Assembly: GCA_029555925.1 (NCBI GenBank)
Contig: JAKPQU010000044.1
Span: forward strand, 1 to 40,865
Direction of reading: 5' to 3'
Length of the DNA: 40,865 bases
Origin: Bacillota bacterium
GTDB taxonomy: Bacteria > Eremiobacterota > SpSt-956 > JAKJGF01
The notes under the pieces were generated by a model. That model had not been told where the DNA came from. It saw only the letters and a list, made by a program, of their open reading frames with translations, and did no database searches. Positions 8,193-15,684 of this stretch are shown piece after piece. Numbering within the stretch: position 1 is the first letter of the stretch; each line of letters starts with the position of its first letter. Made by a program: the position numbers and the translations under genes.

Positions 8193-8594
8193 TCATGTTT
8201 TTATATAGTCATAAAATTCAGGAAAAACCTGATTGTAATAGAAAGCCAGTTTAATTTCTTTAATATCATTAAAACTGAAATAACTTACCTTCTGCCCTTC
8301 ATGAAGTGTTATCTTTTCAGGTTCAAGTTCAATAAATTTCCAGAAAATATATTCATCAAAATCAGGCCAGACGTATTTCTTAAAGAAGTTTATTTCTCCC
8401 ATTTCCATTTCCATTTCTTCCATCATTTCTCTCCTGATGCATTCTTCCGGAGTTTCTTCTCCTTCAGGATGTCCCCCCGGAAGATCCCAGCAGTCAGGAT
8501 ATGGTATGGAAGGTATATTGTCTCTCAACATAAGGAGAACTTCTTTTTTACTGTTTAACAGTATTATTCCCACACCGGTTTTTCTTTTCATCAT
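8193..8594 (-). CDS. Nudix hydrolase
   Basis: The 133-residue single-domain protein has a complete Nudix box, GHPEGEETPEECIRREMMEE, which supplies the Mg-binding REMMEE glutamates. The family hydrolyses nucleoside diphosphates linked to another moiety. The MutT-like size and the PYPDCWDLPGG entry are typical of house-cleaning Nudix enzymes, but substrate cannot be read from the sequence. ATG 8594 is used; an in-frame GTG at 8609 would add five residues. Neither has a convincing ribosome site. It lies 67 bases upstream of the DinB-like gene, so co-transcription is possible. Confidence 0.9.
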   Translation of the reverse strand: MMKRKTGVGIILLNSKKEVLLMLRDNIPSIPYPDCWDLPGGHPEGEETPEECIRREMMEEMEMEMGEINFFKKYVWPDFDEYIFWKFIELEPEKITLHEGQKVSYFSFNDIKEIKLAFYYNQVFPEFYDYIKT

Positions 8595-8657
8595 ATGTTC
8601 GTAATACACTCAACACGCTTTAATTACCGAGTCAGATAATTTATTATCCATTTAGAC

Positions 8658-8747
8658 TTACTGAGGTGAGCATAAATAATACATATATGCTCTCGTGACG
8701 CGTGACGGGAGGAAAACTTTATTACATGCTTATGCTCAAGTCAGTAA
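8658..8747. repeat. Family-2 heptad element
   Basis: The terminal inverted repeats are TTACTGAGGTGAGCATAA at the left and the complement of TTACTGACTTGAGCATAA at the right. The heptad core is short (GTGACGC, GTGACGG). The same ends occur in the longer copy at 40600-40704, which has a four-unit core, so copies differ in heptad number. Confidence 0.85.
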
Positions 8748-8772
8748 CGCCCTGCAAGCAAATTGTTTAAAA

Positions 8773-8822
8773 TTGAGGGTTTAAGGTTGGGAGTTGAAAA
8801 ACTTTAAACTCTCAACTCTCAG
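8773..8822. repeat. Convergent TTGARRG-type heptad array
   Basis: Period-7 units TTGAGGG, TTTAAGG, TTGGGAG, TTGAAAA are followed by inverse units whose complements are TTTAAAG, TTGAGAG, CTGAGAG. This keeps the 7-bp period and convergent layout of the GTGA arrays but with T at the first base. It abuts the MITE-like element at 8823. Confidence 0.7.
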
Positions 8823-8961
8823 CTTCTGCCTGGCAGGCTCTTACGAAGAAAAATAATTTGCCTTATTTAATTTGTTTCACAGACAATAAATTAGCCCTTA
8901 TTTAATTTTTAATTCTATATAAAAAATTAATTTTTCTTCTCCAGAGCCCGCCAGGCAGAAG
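8823..8961. mobile_element. 139-bp MITE-like element with 20-bp inverted ends
   Basis: The left end CTTCTGCCTGGCAGGCTCT matches the complement of the right end (CTTCTGCCTGGCGGGCTCTG) at nearly every base. The interior is AT-rich and noncoding. A second copy starts at 40764 and is cut by the window end; the shared 100 bases are almost identical. No transposase is present and I see no convincing target-site duplication. Confidence 0.85.
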
Positions 8962-8999
8962 TTTTTTACGGATACCATTTTACCTGTTACGGTACTAAG

Positions 9000-10190
9000 T
9001 TATTTCGCCTTTACTACGCCATGGTGGAGTCCGATCTTCGTAAAAGCTGCTATAGCCTTATCTAGATGTTCCATTGTATGAGCAGCAGAAATCTGAACCC
9101 TTATTCTTGCTTCACCTTTCGGAACTACAGGATAGAAAAATCCTGTTACATAAATGCCTTCTTCCAGAAGATCTGATGCCATGTCCTGTGCGAGTTTTGC
9201 ATCGCCTAACATAATTGGTACAATAGGATGTTCCCCTTCTTTTATGTTAAATCCTGCCTCTGTCATCTTCTTTCGGAAATATGCCGTGTTTTGCTCGAGC
9301 CTGTCACGGAGTTCCGTACTCTTGCTCAGAATGTCAAATACCTTTATACCTGCCGCTACAATGGAAGGTGCCATAGTGTTTGAAAATAGATATGGTCTTG
9401 ACCTCTGACGTAATTTATCTATAATTTCTTTATGACCGCTTGTGAACCCGCCAGATGCTCCTCCAAGGGCTTTGCCTAAAGTACCTGTTATTATATCTAC
9501 CCTGCCTGCAACACCGCAGTGTTCTGCCGTGCCTCTCCCTGTTTTACCCATAAATCCGATGGCATGAGAGTCATCTACCATTACGAGAGCATTGTATTTC
9601 TCTGCAAGATCACATATTTCTTTCAGTTTTGCAATATGTCCGTCCATGCTGAAAACACCGTCTGTAGCAATAAGTCTGATTTTGCAGTACCTGGTATCTT
9701 TCAGGTAATTTTCCAGTTCTTCCATATCGGAATGTTTATAAAGTTTTCTTTCTGCTTTGCATAGTCTGATACCGTCTATTATGCTGGCATGGTTTAACTG
9801 ATCGCTTATGATGGCACAGTCTTTATCCAGAATAGTTTCGAAGAGGCCCGTATTTGCATCGAAACATGACGTATAGAGTATTGTATCTTCTGTTCCCAGG
9901 AAATCAGAAATCTTTTTTTCCAGTTCTTTATGAATATCCTGGGTACCGCAGATAAAACGAACTGACGACATGCCAAAGCCGTGACTGTCAAGGGATTTTT
10001 TTGCCGCTTCTATAAGTTCCGGATTATTTGAAAGACCAAGATAATTATTGGCACAGAAATTCAATACTTCCCTGTCCCTGACCTTTATGCCAGCACCCTG
10101 GGGTGAAGTAATTATTCTTTCGTTCTTAAAAAGACCGCTCTCTTTTATTTCATTGAGTTCTTTCAGTAAATCTTCTTTAATGCTATACAT
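9000..10190 (-). CDS. kbl: 2-amino-3-ketobutyrate CoA ligase / glycine C-acetyltransferase
   Basis: The 396-residue product has the normal length for KBL and collinear family motifs throughout: [46 protein letters not shown] and [14 protein letters not shown]. Lys240 is the PLP-binding lysine. The enzyme cleaves 2-amino-3-ketobutyrate with CoA to glycine and acetyl-CoA, the second step of threonine breakdown. The partner threonine dehydrogenase (tdh) is not adjacent, so the enzyme may work alone or with a distant tdh. Related alpha-oxoamine synthases (BioF, HemA, SPT) are the alternatives, but the [14 protein letters not shown] signature favours KBL. A strong promoter (10228-10256) and a ribosome site (AGGAAAGG) precede it. 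It appears monocistronic. Confidence 0.95.
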   Translation of the reverse strand: MYSIKEDLLKELNEIKESGLFKNERIITSPQGAGIKVRDREVLNFCANNYLGLSNNPELIEAAKKSLDSHGFGMSSVRFICGTQDIHKELEKKISDFLGTEDTILYTSCFDANTGLFETILDKDCAIISDQLNHASIIDGIRLCKAERKLYKHSDMEELENYLKDTRYCKIRLIATDGVFSMDGHIAKLKEICDLAEKYNALVMVDDSHAIGFMGKTGRGTAEHCGVAGRVDIITGTLGKALGGASGGFTSGHKEIIDKLRQRSRPYLFSNTMAPSIVAAGIKVFDILSKSTELRDRLEQNTAYFRKKMTEAGFNIKEGEHPIVPIMLGDAKLAQDMASDLLEEGIYVTGFFYPVVPKGEARIRVQISAAHTMEHLDKAIAAFTKIGLHHGVVKAK

Positions 10191-10227
10191 AATTCTCTGC
10201 CTTTCCTGTAAAATATTATAAAATTAT

Positions 10228-10256
10228 ATTATATGCAAAATAAGAAAAGCGGTCAA
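10228..10256 (-). promoter_or_regulatory. Sigma-70-type promoter of kbl
   Basis: On the minus strand TTGACC (10251-10256) is followed by exactly 17 bases and TATAAT (10228-10233), about 38 bases before the kbl start. Confidence 0.75.
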
Positions 10257-10420
10257 GGAGTGTTTAAAAATGACAGGTGATTTTATATAATACTATACTT
10301 AATTTTGAAGACAATTGCATCATGAAAATACCAGGGAAAATTTTATCATTGTTTGTATTTTGACTGAATTTTTTATGCAATTATCTATGCATAAAAGTAT
10401 ATTTAGCTTTAGACCTAGTA

Positions 10421-10570
10421 GTCTACCTGCCTGGTGCTCTGGAGAAAAAAATATCACGGCAGCACAGGTATATTTTATTGAATTATAATGTAAAGTAGCA
10501 TGATATAAGCTGTAACTGTTATAAACGTTCCAGTTTAGATTTTTTTCGGAGGAGCATCAGGCAGGTAGAC
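10421..10570. mobile_element. 150-bp MITE-like element with about 30-bp inverted ends
   Basis: The left end GTCTACCTGCCTGGTGCTCT pairs with the right end, whose complement starts GTCTACCTGCCTGATGCTCC, and the match extends through an A-run to about 30 bases. It is directly flanked by AGTA on both sides, a possible target-site duplication. It has no open frame. The ends resemble, but are not the same as, the CTTCTGCCTGGC ends of the element at 8823. Confidence 0.8.
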
Positions 10571-10615
10571 AGTATTTACCTCTTATTCAAATTATTCGGT
10601 TTAATTAAAGCAATT

Positions 10616-10697
10616 TTATATGAAAATGATGAAGTTTGCACCTTCACTGGATGTTGATTTTCATATTTGGTTGTGACCGCTCCGGTCATGTCTGTTG
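10616..10697 (+). repeat. 82-bp interspersed repeat, copy A
   Basis: This nearly exact copy of the sequence at 15002-15083 runs in opposite orientation. It contains a partly palindromic AT-rich part (ATATGAAAAT at one side, ATTTTCATAT at the other) and a GC-rich tail, GACCGCTCCGGTCATG. It lies in a noncoding repeat cluster. Confidence 0.85.
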
Positions 10698-10720
10698 GTA
10701 TAAGATGGGGAAAAATTTAT

Positions 10721-10824
10721 TAGGAACAGAATTTTATTAATTGTCTCTTTCCTCGCGTCACGCGTTACGTGTTACGCGTCACGATTTAATATATTTGAGA
10801 CAGTTATTTAATTATTGTTCCTTA
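10721..10824. repeat. Family-4 heptad element
   Basis: Imperfect inverted arms (TAGGAACAGAATTTTATTAA then TTGTCTC at the left; TGAGACAG, TTATTTAATT and GTTCCTTA at the right) enclose a core of inverse heptads GCGTCAC, GCGTTAC, GTGTTAC, GCGTCAC, GA. These terminal repeats differ from families 1 and 2 while the core is the same. Confidence 0.8.
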
Positions 10825-10843
10825 TATACTTTGTTGCATAAAT

Positions 10844-10922
10844 ACTGAAGTGAGCAGTGAATAGTGAAAAGCCAGAAAACCTTATCTAATCTGGTTTATA
10901 ATATATTACTGATCTGAGCATA
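10844..10922. repeat. Family-2b element with GTGAGCA/GTGAATA heptads
   Basis: The left end TACTGAAGTGAG is followed by GTGAGCA, GTGAATA, GTGAAAA, and the right end is TTACTGATCTGAGCATAA. The interior GCCAGAAAACCTTATCTAAT matches the element at 37584-37683 in reverse orientation with few differences. Confidence 0.8.
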
Positions 10923-11010
10923 ATCATGTAATAACAGTCTTCCTCCCGTCACGCGTTACGCGTTACGCATTACGAGGTCATTATTTATGGATAGTTATGA
11001 ACCTAACTAT
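10909..11010. repeat. Chimeric heptad element (family-2 left half, family-1 right half)
   Basis: The left half (CTGATCTGAGCATAATCATG, then AACAGTCTTCCTCC) is the family-2 arm seen at 40600. The right half (GAGGTCATTATTTATGGATA, then GTTATGAACCTAACTATA) is the family-1 arm. They join within the heptad core GCGTTAC, GCGTTAC, GCATTAC. Confidence 0.85.
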
Positions 11011-11256
11011 ATTTGTTTTCGGAAGGGGCTGGCTACTGAAATTCCCAATGTATTTATCTATGTAAAGGAGTATAGAATATTCAGAGTGAAAACTGAATAG
11101 AAGCAGTAACGGTGATTTCCGTTACAGGTGAATTTATCTGTCATAAAAAAACACAATTGGCCTTTACTTTTTAGAATAATGCGTGATAAAATATTAAAAT
11201 AAAGAAATAGATAGTTATGTCTTTGAAAGATATATATCATTAAGGAGGGGAATTTT

Positions 11257-11427
11257 ATGATAGGTGGTTTAGGAGGATTTTCCGGAGCTTCTTCAGCATC
11301 CAGTGCTAAAGGATGGTATAGTTATAGAGAAGGTCTCGCATGTAACAATAAAAAAACTGAAGAAACACCTGCAACAGAAGAAGATGCTGAAGGAGAAGAA
11401 AGCGGAGAAGTAGCTGAAGAGGAATAA
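11257..11427 (+). CDS. Small acidic protein, unknown function
   Basis: The 56-residue product has a glycine/serine-rich start (MIGGLGGFSGASSASSAKGW) and a strongly acidic C-terminal third of Glu, Ala and Thr. It has an excellent ribosome site (AAGGAGGGG, six bases before ATG) and is followed by a clear factor-independent terminator, so it is very probably a real, well-expressed gene despite its size. I recognise no family. The acidic low-complexity tail suggests an unstructured or binding segment. The next gene, a zinc-finger/HEAT protein, starts only 71 bases later but beyond the terminator. Confidence 0.75.
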   Translation: MIGGLGGFSGASSASSAKGWYSYREGLACNNKKTEETPATEEDAEGEESGEVAEEE

Positions 11428-11443
11428 GTAAAAATATTTTTCA

Positions 11444-11478
11444 AAAAAAGAGGTAAATAAATTTTTTACCTCTTTTTT
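11444..11478 (+). terminator. Factor-independent terminator
   Basis: A 14-bp stem (AAAAAAGAGGTAAA with its complement) and a short loop end in a T run, 17 bases after the small acidic gene. Confidence 0.9.
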
Positions 11479-11497
11479 ATTTAAAGAGTGTCTTATA

Positions 11498-13336
11498 ATG
11501 TTCTGTCCAAAACATCCAAATCTATTTGCCGATAAAAAATGTCACCTGTGCTCTAAATGGTTCTGTTATCTCTGTACAAAGGTAATAAATAATAACACAG
11601 TCTGTTCCGAATGTGCGCAGAAAGGGTGTTTTTTTTCTTTTTCCGATGAGACTGATTTGAAAGAACCCAAACCTCACATTAACATATCAAACCTTCAGTA
11701 TCAGGTGAGTGCAAGCCTTGCAGGGCAGGGTATGATTGTTCCCTGGACACAAAAACCTGCCGTAAAAAAAATAGTATGTGCCTATCACAGTTATAAAGAA
11801 GCAATAAAAAAATGCTCTAAATGTAATCAAATGGTATGTAAAGATTGTCTGAGAGTAGATGACAATGTAGATACTATATGCTATACATGCTGGTATAAAA
11901 TGCCTGTTTCAGGTGAAGAATTACCTGATGACGAAACAGATGACATAGAGGAAGATATAGATTTCAATTCCATAAAAGAAGGTCTTCCGCCTGAACTGGC
12001 AAAATTACTCGAAGAAGAGAGCATATCTGAAGAAATAGAATTAAATGACAAAAAAAATAAGATAAAAGAAAATCGTCGTAACGCTTCCGTTAACATTCTG
12101 AAAGATTCGAAAAAAAACCTGATAGATGCAGAAAGGAAAAAACGTATCGTAAAACCCATGATAGCTTCAGGCAAATCTCTAATAAAACATGACCTGAAAA
12201 ATCTTTCCCATAAATCACTAAAAAATCTCCGCGATATTCCAGTAGAATATGAAATAAACAATCCTTCTCCATCAGCAAAACCTTCCGGGGACATGTCGCA
12301 AAAACATGAACAAAAAAACATTCCGGGGCAATCTAAAAAAGATATCAAAGAAAATGCAATATATGAAAGAGGGCTATTCCAGAACAATCAGAAAGAAAGC
12401 TGGTTTACAAATCTGAATTTTGCAAGAGAAGACTATGACCCTCATAAAAGTGAAGAAAGTTCTGAAAAAATAATTACAGGTGTAGAAAATACGACAAATA
12501 AAGAATTATCTGAGCAGATAGAGCTTAACACAGAAAATAAAGATTTTATAGAAAAAACTATAGAAAAAAATTTATCAGACCATATAGAAATCAAAACAGA
12601 TAATATCGAACAAATAAATACCTATTTTCACAATATCCTCCAGGCAATAGAAAGCCCCGGAGAAGAAGAGATTGCAGGTAATGAAGAAATATCGCCCTGT
12701 TCCGCAGATAAATCAGAGAAGATTCACGGGGCTTCAAAAATTCCGGCAGAAATAGAAAGTAAGGAAGGAGAAAAAAGTTCACATAAAGCAACGGGAGATA
12801 TGGAACTTTCAGAGAAACAATCACTTCTATCGACAGGTGAACAAATATCAGACGATGAAATAGACCTTTCGGAAATAGATGACATTCTTGCCTCAGAAGA
12901 AGGTTTTATAGAAGGTGATTTTGATCTTTCAGAAATAGATGAACTTTTAGAAAATGCTGAGAAGGAACAATTACATTCGGATCTGGAAGATTTTATTTTA
13001 ACTGACAATCTTCTGTCTACGAGTGAATACCATAAAAAAAATGAGAAGGAAGAATTTATAAGTAAATTTAACAGTGAAAATGTCACTGTTTCAGAAAAAA
13101 AAGACCTTCTTGAACAGATAGGTAAAATTCAGGACAGTACTGTTACCGAATATATAGGCAATATAGTATTACATGACGCCCATAAAGAATTGAGAATAAA
13201 AGCTGCAGAAATACTTGTAGAAAGAATGGATGAAAGTGGACTCGATTACCTTATGACAGGTATAAAAAATGAAACAGACAGTGATGTAAGAAAATTTATA
13301 GCTCTTTCTTACAGCAAATTAAAGTATAAAAAATAG
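11498..13336 (+). CDS. Double zinc-finger, acidic low-complexity and HEAT-repeat protein
   Basis: The 612-residue cytoplasmic protein opens with two B-box-like zinc fingers. The first is CPKHPNLFADKKCHLCSKWF with CxxC and CSEC further on. The second, at about 91-130, is CAYHSYKEAIKKCSKCNQMV then CKDC and CYTC. Residues of about 140-500 are lysine/glutamate-rich low complexity with no fold, ending in two near-identical repeats, DLSEIDDILASEEG and DLSEIDELLENAE. The C-terminal 85 residues form a HEAT-like pair (HKELRIKAAEILVERM; DSDVRKFIALSYSKL). This combination suggests a scaffold or regulator that binds partners at both ends. No enzymatic motif is present. Its start lies 20 bases after a terminator, so it needs read-through or its own promoter in or near the preceding gene. 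It converges on rubredoxin. Confidence 0.85.
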   Translation: MFCPKHPNLFADKKCHLCSKWFCYLCTKVINNNTVCSECAQKGCFFSFSDETDLKEPKPHINISNLQYQVSASLAGQGMIVPWTQKPAVKKIVCAYHSYKEAIKKCSKCNQMVCKDCLRVDDNVDTICYTCWYKMPVSGEELPDDETDDIEEDIDFNSIKEGLPPELAKLLEEESISEEIELNDKKNKIKENRRNASVNILKDSKKNLIDAERKKRIVKPMIASGKSLIKHDLKNLSHKSLKNLRDIPVEYEINNPSPSAKPSGDMSQKHEQKNIPGQSKKDIKENAIYERGLFQNNQKESWFTNLNFAREDYDPHKSEESSEKIITGVENTTNKELSEQIELNTENKDFIEKTIEKNLSDHIEIKTDNIEQINTYFHNILQAIESPGEEEIAGNEEISPCSADKSEKIHGASKIPAEIESKEGEKSSHKATGDMELSEKQSLLSTGEQISDDEIDLSEIDDILASEEGFIEGDFDLSEIDELLENAEKEQLHSDLEDFILTDNLLSTSEYHKKNEKEEFISKFNSENVTVSEKKDLLEQIGKIQDSTVTEYIGNIVLHDAHKELRIKAAEILVERMDESGLDYLMTGIKNETDSDVRKFIALSYSKLKYKK

Positions 13337-13349
13337 AAACCTGCCATAA

Positions 13350-13538
13350 TCATGTACGACGTTTCTGCGGACCTCCTCCATAAGATTGGCAGAATTTAGC
13401 CTTAGTTGCACCACATACAGGGCAGCACCAGTCATCAGGGAGATCCTGAAATTTAGTGCCAGGTAGGATACCGGATTTTTCATCACCTGACTCCTCGTTA
13501 TATACATAATTACACATACTGCATATATATTTTAACAT
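13350..13538 (-). CDS. Rubredoxin
   Basis: The 62-residue product carries the two rubredoxin cysteine pairs that bind one iron, [12 protein letters not shown] and CCPVCGATK, and the family core [17 protein letters not shown]. It is a small cytoplasmic one-electron carrier, typical of anaerobes, where it serves in superoxide/peroxide reduction or other redox chains. The C-terminal tail ([11 protein letters not shown]) is a few residues longer than usual. There is no redox partner gene next to it, and the ribosome site is weak. Its 5' end faces a heptad array at 13550. Confidence 0.95.
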   Translation of the reverse strand: MLKYICSMCNYVYNEESGDEKSGILPGTKFQDLPDDWCCPVCGATKAKFCQSYGGGPQKRRT

Positions 13539-13549
13539 ATTTTATATTC

Positions 13550-13652
13550 GTGATGTGTGATGCGTTATAATCGTGACGCGTAACGCGTAACGCGTGACGC
13601 GTGGTTTCGCCCCTGCGACTCACGACTCACTTTTCACTCTTCACGACTCACT
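13550..13652. repeat. Convergent heptad element without terminal inverted repeats
   Basis: From the left: GTGATGT, GTGATGC, then GTGACGC, GTAACGC, GTAACGC, GTGACGC, GTGGTTT, the linker CGCCCCTGC, and the inverse units GACTCAC, GACTCAC, TTTTCAC, TCTTCAC, GACTCAC. The last unit contains the stop codon of the beta-propeller gene (13648-13650, minus strand). On the minus strand the linker GCAGGGGCGAAACC matches the linker of family 1. Confidence 0.9.
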
Positions 13653-14985
13653 TTATTTTAATCGGCGGCCTCCATTTAGTCATAGATTGAACACCTTTTG
13701 CTATGGCCTGAACATATGAACGGGTATTTTCATAGACATTTGTATTAAAAGGATCTGACGCAAAACGGGGCCATCCGAGCTGACCGGAGCATTTAGTTTT
13801 ATAGGCATATAATTTACCTCCTGCCGATGTCAGATATATTTCAAGATATCCATCCCTGTCCGCATCTATTATAAAAGCTCCTGAGTCACTGTAATAAGTC
13901 AGTTCTCTTTTCCAGATAAGGCCTCCCCCTCTCAGGTCATCACCATTCCAGCCGTCAATAGCATAAAGGAAATTGTCCCTTGAAGATATGAGGACATCCA
14001 TACCTCCGTCACCGTCTATATCTGCCACTACAGGAGAAGAAGTTATTTCATCCTCTGTTTCATATTTCCAGAGAAGTTTTCCTGATGAGCTGTCTATAGC
14101 ATAAATATAATGGTCTGTTGAACCAAAAGTAGCATCGATAAATCCGTCACCGTTTACGTCGAACAGGGCAGGAGATGAAATTATTGCCCCTTCTGTTTTA
14201 TATTCCCATAATTTACGTCCTCCTTTACCTTCGAAACAGTAACATTTAGTATCAACCGATGTAATAATTATTTCGTAAATACCATCTCTGTTCAAATCTC
14301 CCATGGCAGGAGAAGATATTATTTCATCACCTGCAGATGCACTCCACTTAACGGAGCCGTCTCTGGCATTAAAAGCATAAATCTTATGATCTCTGCTTCC
14401 CACTACCACATCCAGCTTATTATCACCATCAATATCTCCTATAGCAGGACAGCTGTTTATCTCACCACCTGTTTCATATTTCCATAGATATGCTCCCGTA
14501 GGTCCATCAAAAGCTGTCAGATAATAATCACCGGAACCTATAATTACATCCAGATCTCCGTCAGAATCTATATCACTCAGGACAGGTGCCGATACCATAG
14601 CACCTCCGCAGAGGTATTTCCAGAGCAGTTTTCCTTCTTTACCTTCAAGAGCATAAATAAAATCACCACGACATCCGAATACAATATCAAGATCACCGTC
14701 TTTATCTAAATCGCCAATTACAGGAGGGCCTAGCAGTGGCCCTTTTGCAGAGAACTTCCATAATAAACTGCCTGTAGTAGCCCGCAAAATATAAATAGAA
14801 TTATCTTCAGATGCCACTATGACTTCAAGTTTACCATCAGAATCTACATCTGCCATAAGAGGAGGTGCATTTATCGGCCCCCCTGTAGAATAGGTCCACC
14901 ACACATCGGGAACCGGTGTTTCCTCTGAAGTAAAAGCATATAAGGGGATTAAAAATAAACTTATAATAATAAAAAATTTTAACAT
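13648..14985 (-). CDS. Secreted FG-GAP/PQQ-like beta-propeller protein
   Basis: The 445-residue product has an N-terminal signal peptide (MLKFFIIISLFLIPLYAFT) and about eight tandem repeats of 45-50 residues from residue 29 on. Each repeat pairs a calcium-binding loop (DVDSDGKLEV, DLDKDGDLDI, DIDSDGDLDV, DIDGDNKLDV, DLNRDGIYEI, DVNGDGFIDA, DIDGDGGMDV, DADRDGYLEI) with a PQQ-propeller strand (YALEGKEGKLLWKY). This hybrid is typical of FG-GAP/VCBS proteins that bind ligands or partners outside the cytoplasm. An enzymatic role is unlikely, as no PQQ-site residues are evident. It has a good ribosome site (GGGAG). The 82-bp repeat copy B lies just upstream and its stop codon is formed by a GTGAGTC heptad. 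The ligand is unknown. Confidence 0.9.
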   Translation of the reverse strand: MLKFFIIISLFLIPLYAFTSEETPVPDVWWTYSTGGPINAPPLMADVDSDGKLEVIVASEDNSIYILRATTGSLLWKFSAKGPLLGPPVIGDLDKDGDLDIVFGCRGDFIYALEGKEGKLLWKYLCGGAMVSAPVLSDIDSDGDLDVIIGSGDYYLTAFDGPTGAYLWKYETGGEINSCPAIGDIDGDNKLDVVVGSRDHKIYAFNARDGSVKWSASAGDEIISSPAMGDLNRDGIYEIIITSVDTKCYCFEGKGGRKLWEYKTEGAIISSPALFDVNGDGFIDATFGSTDHYIYAIDSSSGKLLWKYETEDEITSSPVVADIDGDGGMDVLISSRDNFLYAIDGWNGDDLRGGGLIWKRELTYYSDSGAFIIDADRDGYLEIYLTSAGGKLYAYKTKCSGQLGWPRFASDPFNTNVYENTRSYVQAIAKGVQSMTKWRPPIKIK

Positions 14986-15001
14986 CTTATTACTCCCTTT
15001 C

Positions 15002-15083
15002 TAACAGACATAACCGGAGCGGTCACAACCAAATATGAAAATCAACATCCAGTGAAGGTGCAAACTTCATCATTTTCATATAA
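15002..15083 (-). repeat. 82-bp interspersed repeat, copy B
   Basis: This reverse-orientation copy of 10616-10697 has only a few mismatches. It sits immediately upstream of the beta-propeller gene on the strand that would be its 5' leader or promoter region. Confidence 0.85.
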
Positions 15084-15137
15084 ATAGATAAAAATTTAAG
15101 AATAGTACACCGGTTATGCATTACCAGACAAAATAAC

Positions 15138-15659
15138 TTAAAAATCCTTTCCTACAAGGGCTCTTTTTATCAGTCTGTCCTGTATCTTATAACCGCAAAA
15201 TCTTATGACTACTTCCTCTGTTTCAGAAGGAGACATATTGCCTGCAGATTGATGTAATGTACTGTCATAAGGCACTTTTTCACCTGCTTCTCCAATCTTT
15301 ATGACACCACGCTTTTCAAAAACCTTCTCTATCTGTTTTATAAGACGAAACAGATCTTTTATCTTTATATCTTTACCCTTTTCATCAAGCTTTCTCATAG
15401 TATTTAACTGGGTCAGAGGGGCAGAAATTTCGGTAAATATATCTATAATCTCTTCCTCTTTTGCATTAACTGTATTATCTTTACATCTGCTATGGAAAGC
15501 TTCATATTCTTTTTTTAATGATTCGATTAAATTTTCTTTTTCCTCCGATGTTATTTCCAGTTCCATGACTTTTCGTCTCAAATCCAGAACTTCTCCCTTT
15601 AAGGTTTCGAATTCTTTTCTATGAAATATGTTCTCAAAAAAATCCGAGAGAAAGCTCAT
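15138..15659 (-). CDS. GrpE-like nucleotide exchange factor homologue
   Basis: The 173-residue product has a long N-terminal coiled coil (about residues 12-60), a helical middle and a C-terminal part matching the GrpE beta domain: GVIKIGEAGEKVPYDSTLHQ followed by VVIRFCGYKIQDRLIKRALV. This compares with the usual P-G-x-x-FDP-x-x-H and GYxxxDRVLRPAxV pattern. GrpE drives ADP release from DnaK, but no dnaK or dnaJ is adjacent and the motif is divergent, so this may be a specialised GrpE-fold adaptor. ATG 15659 is chosen because AGGAG lies seven bases upstream; a longer frame starts at 15677. It is the last gene of a band-7/AAA cluster, 21 bases after the ATPase. Confidence 0.75.
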   Translation of the reverse strand: MSFLSDFFENIFHRKEFETLKGEVLDLRRKVMELEITSEEKENLIESLKKEYEAFHSRCKDNTVNAKEEEIIDIFTEISAPLTQLNTMRKLDEKGKDIKIKDLFRLIKQIEKVFEKRGVIKIGEAGEKVPYDSTLHQSAGNMSPSETEEVVIRFCGYKIQDRLIKRALVGKDF

Positions 15660-15661
15660 GT

Positions 15662-15684
15662 ATATTCTCCTGTTCACGCATCAC
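15662..15684 (-). repeat. Two GTGA heptads at the AAA ATPase stop codon
   Basis: On the minus strand TCGTGATGCGTGAACAGG gives GTGATGC, GTGAACA. The TGA stop of the ATPase (15681-15683) lies in the first unit, and the second leads into the ribosome site of the GrpE-like gene. Confidence 0.6.

Larger units (their letters stand above)
10191..11256. other. Noncoding repeat nest of about 1.07 kb
   Basis: Beyond the kbl promoter and the five repeat elements listed separately, I see no gene here. The short open frames are AT-rich and lack ribosome sites. A small hairpin GTAACGG/CCGTTAC lies near 11105. The last 200 bases presumably hold the promoter of the small gene at 11257, but I cannot place it confidently. 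Confidence 0.7.

Noticed and set aside
10191..11256. Transposase or integrase gene for the repeat elements
   Set aside because: No open frame in the repeat nest, or elsewhere in the window, shows a transposase, RAYT or integrase motif, so any mobilising enzyme is outside.
11881..12387. Minus-strand serine/phenylalanine-rich open frames inside the zinc-finger gene
   Set aside because: They mirror lysine/glutamate-rich codons of the real gene and have no ribosome sites.
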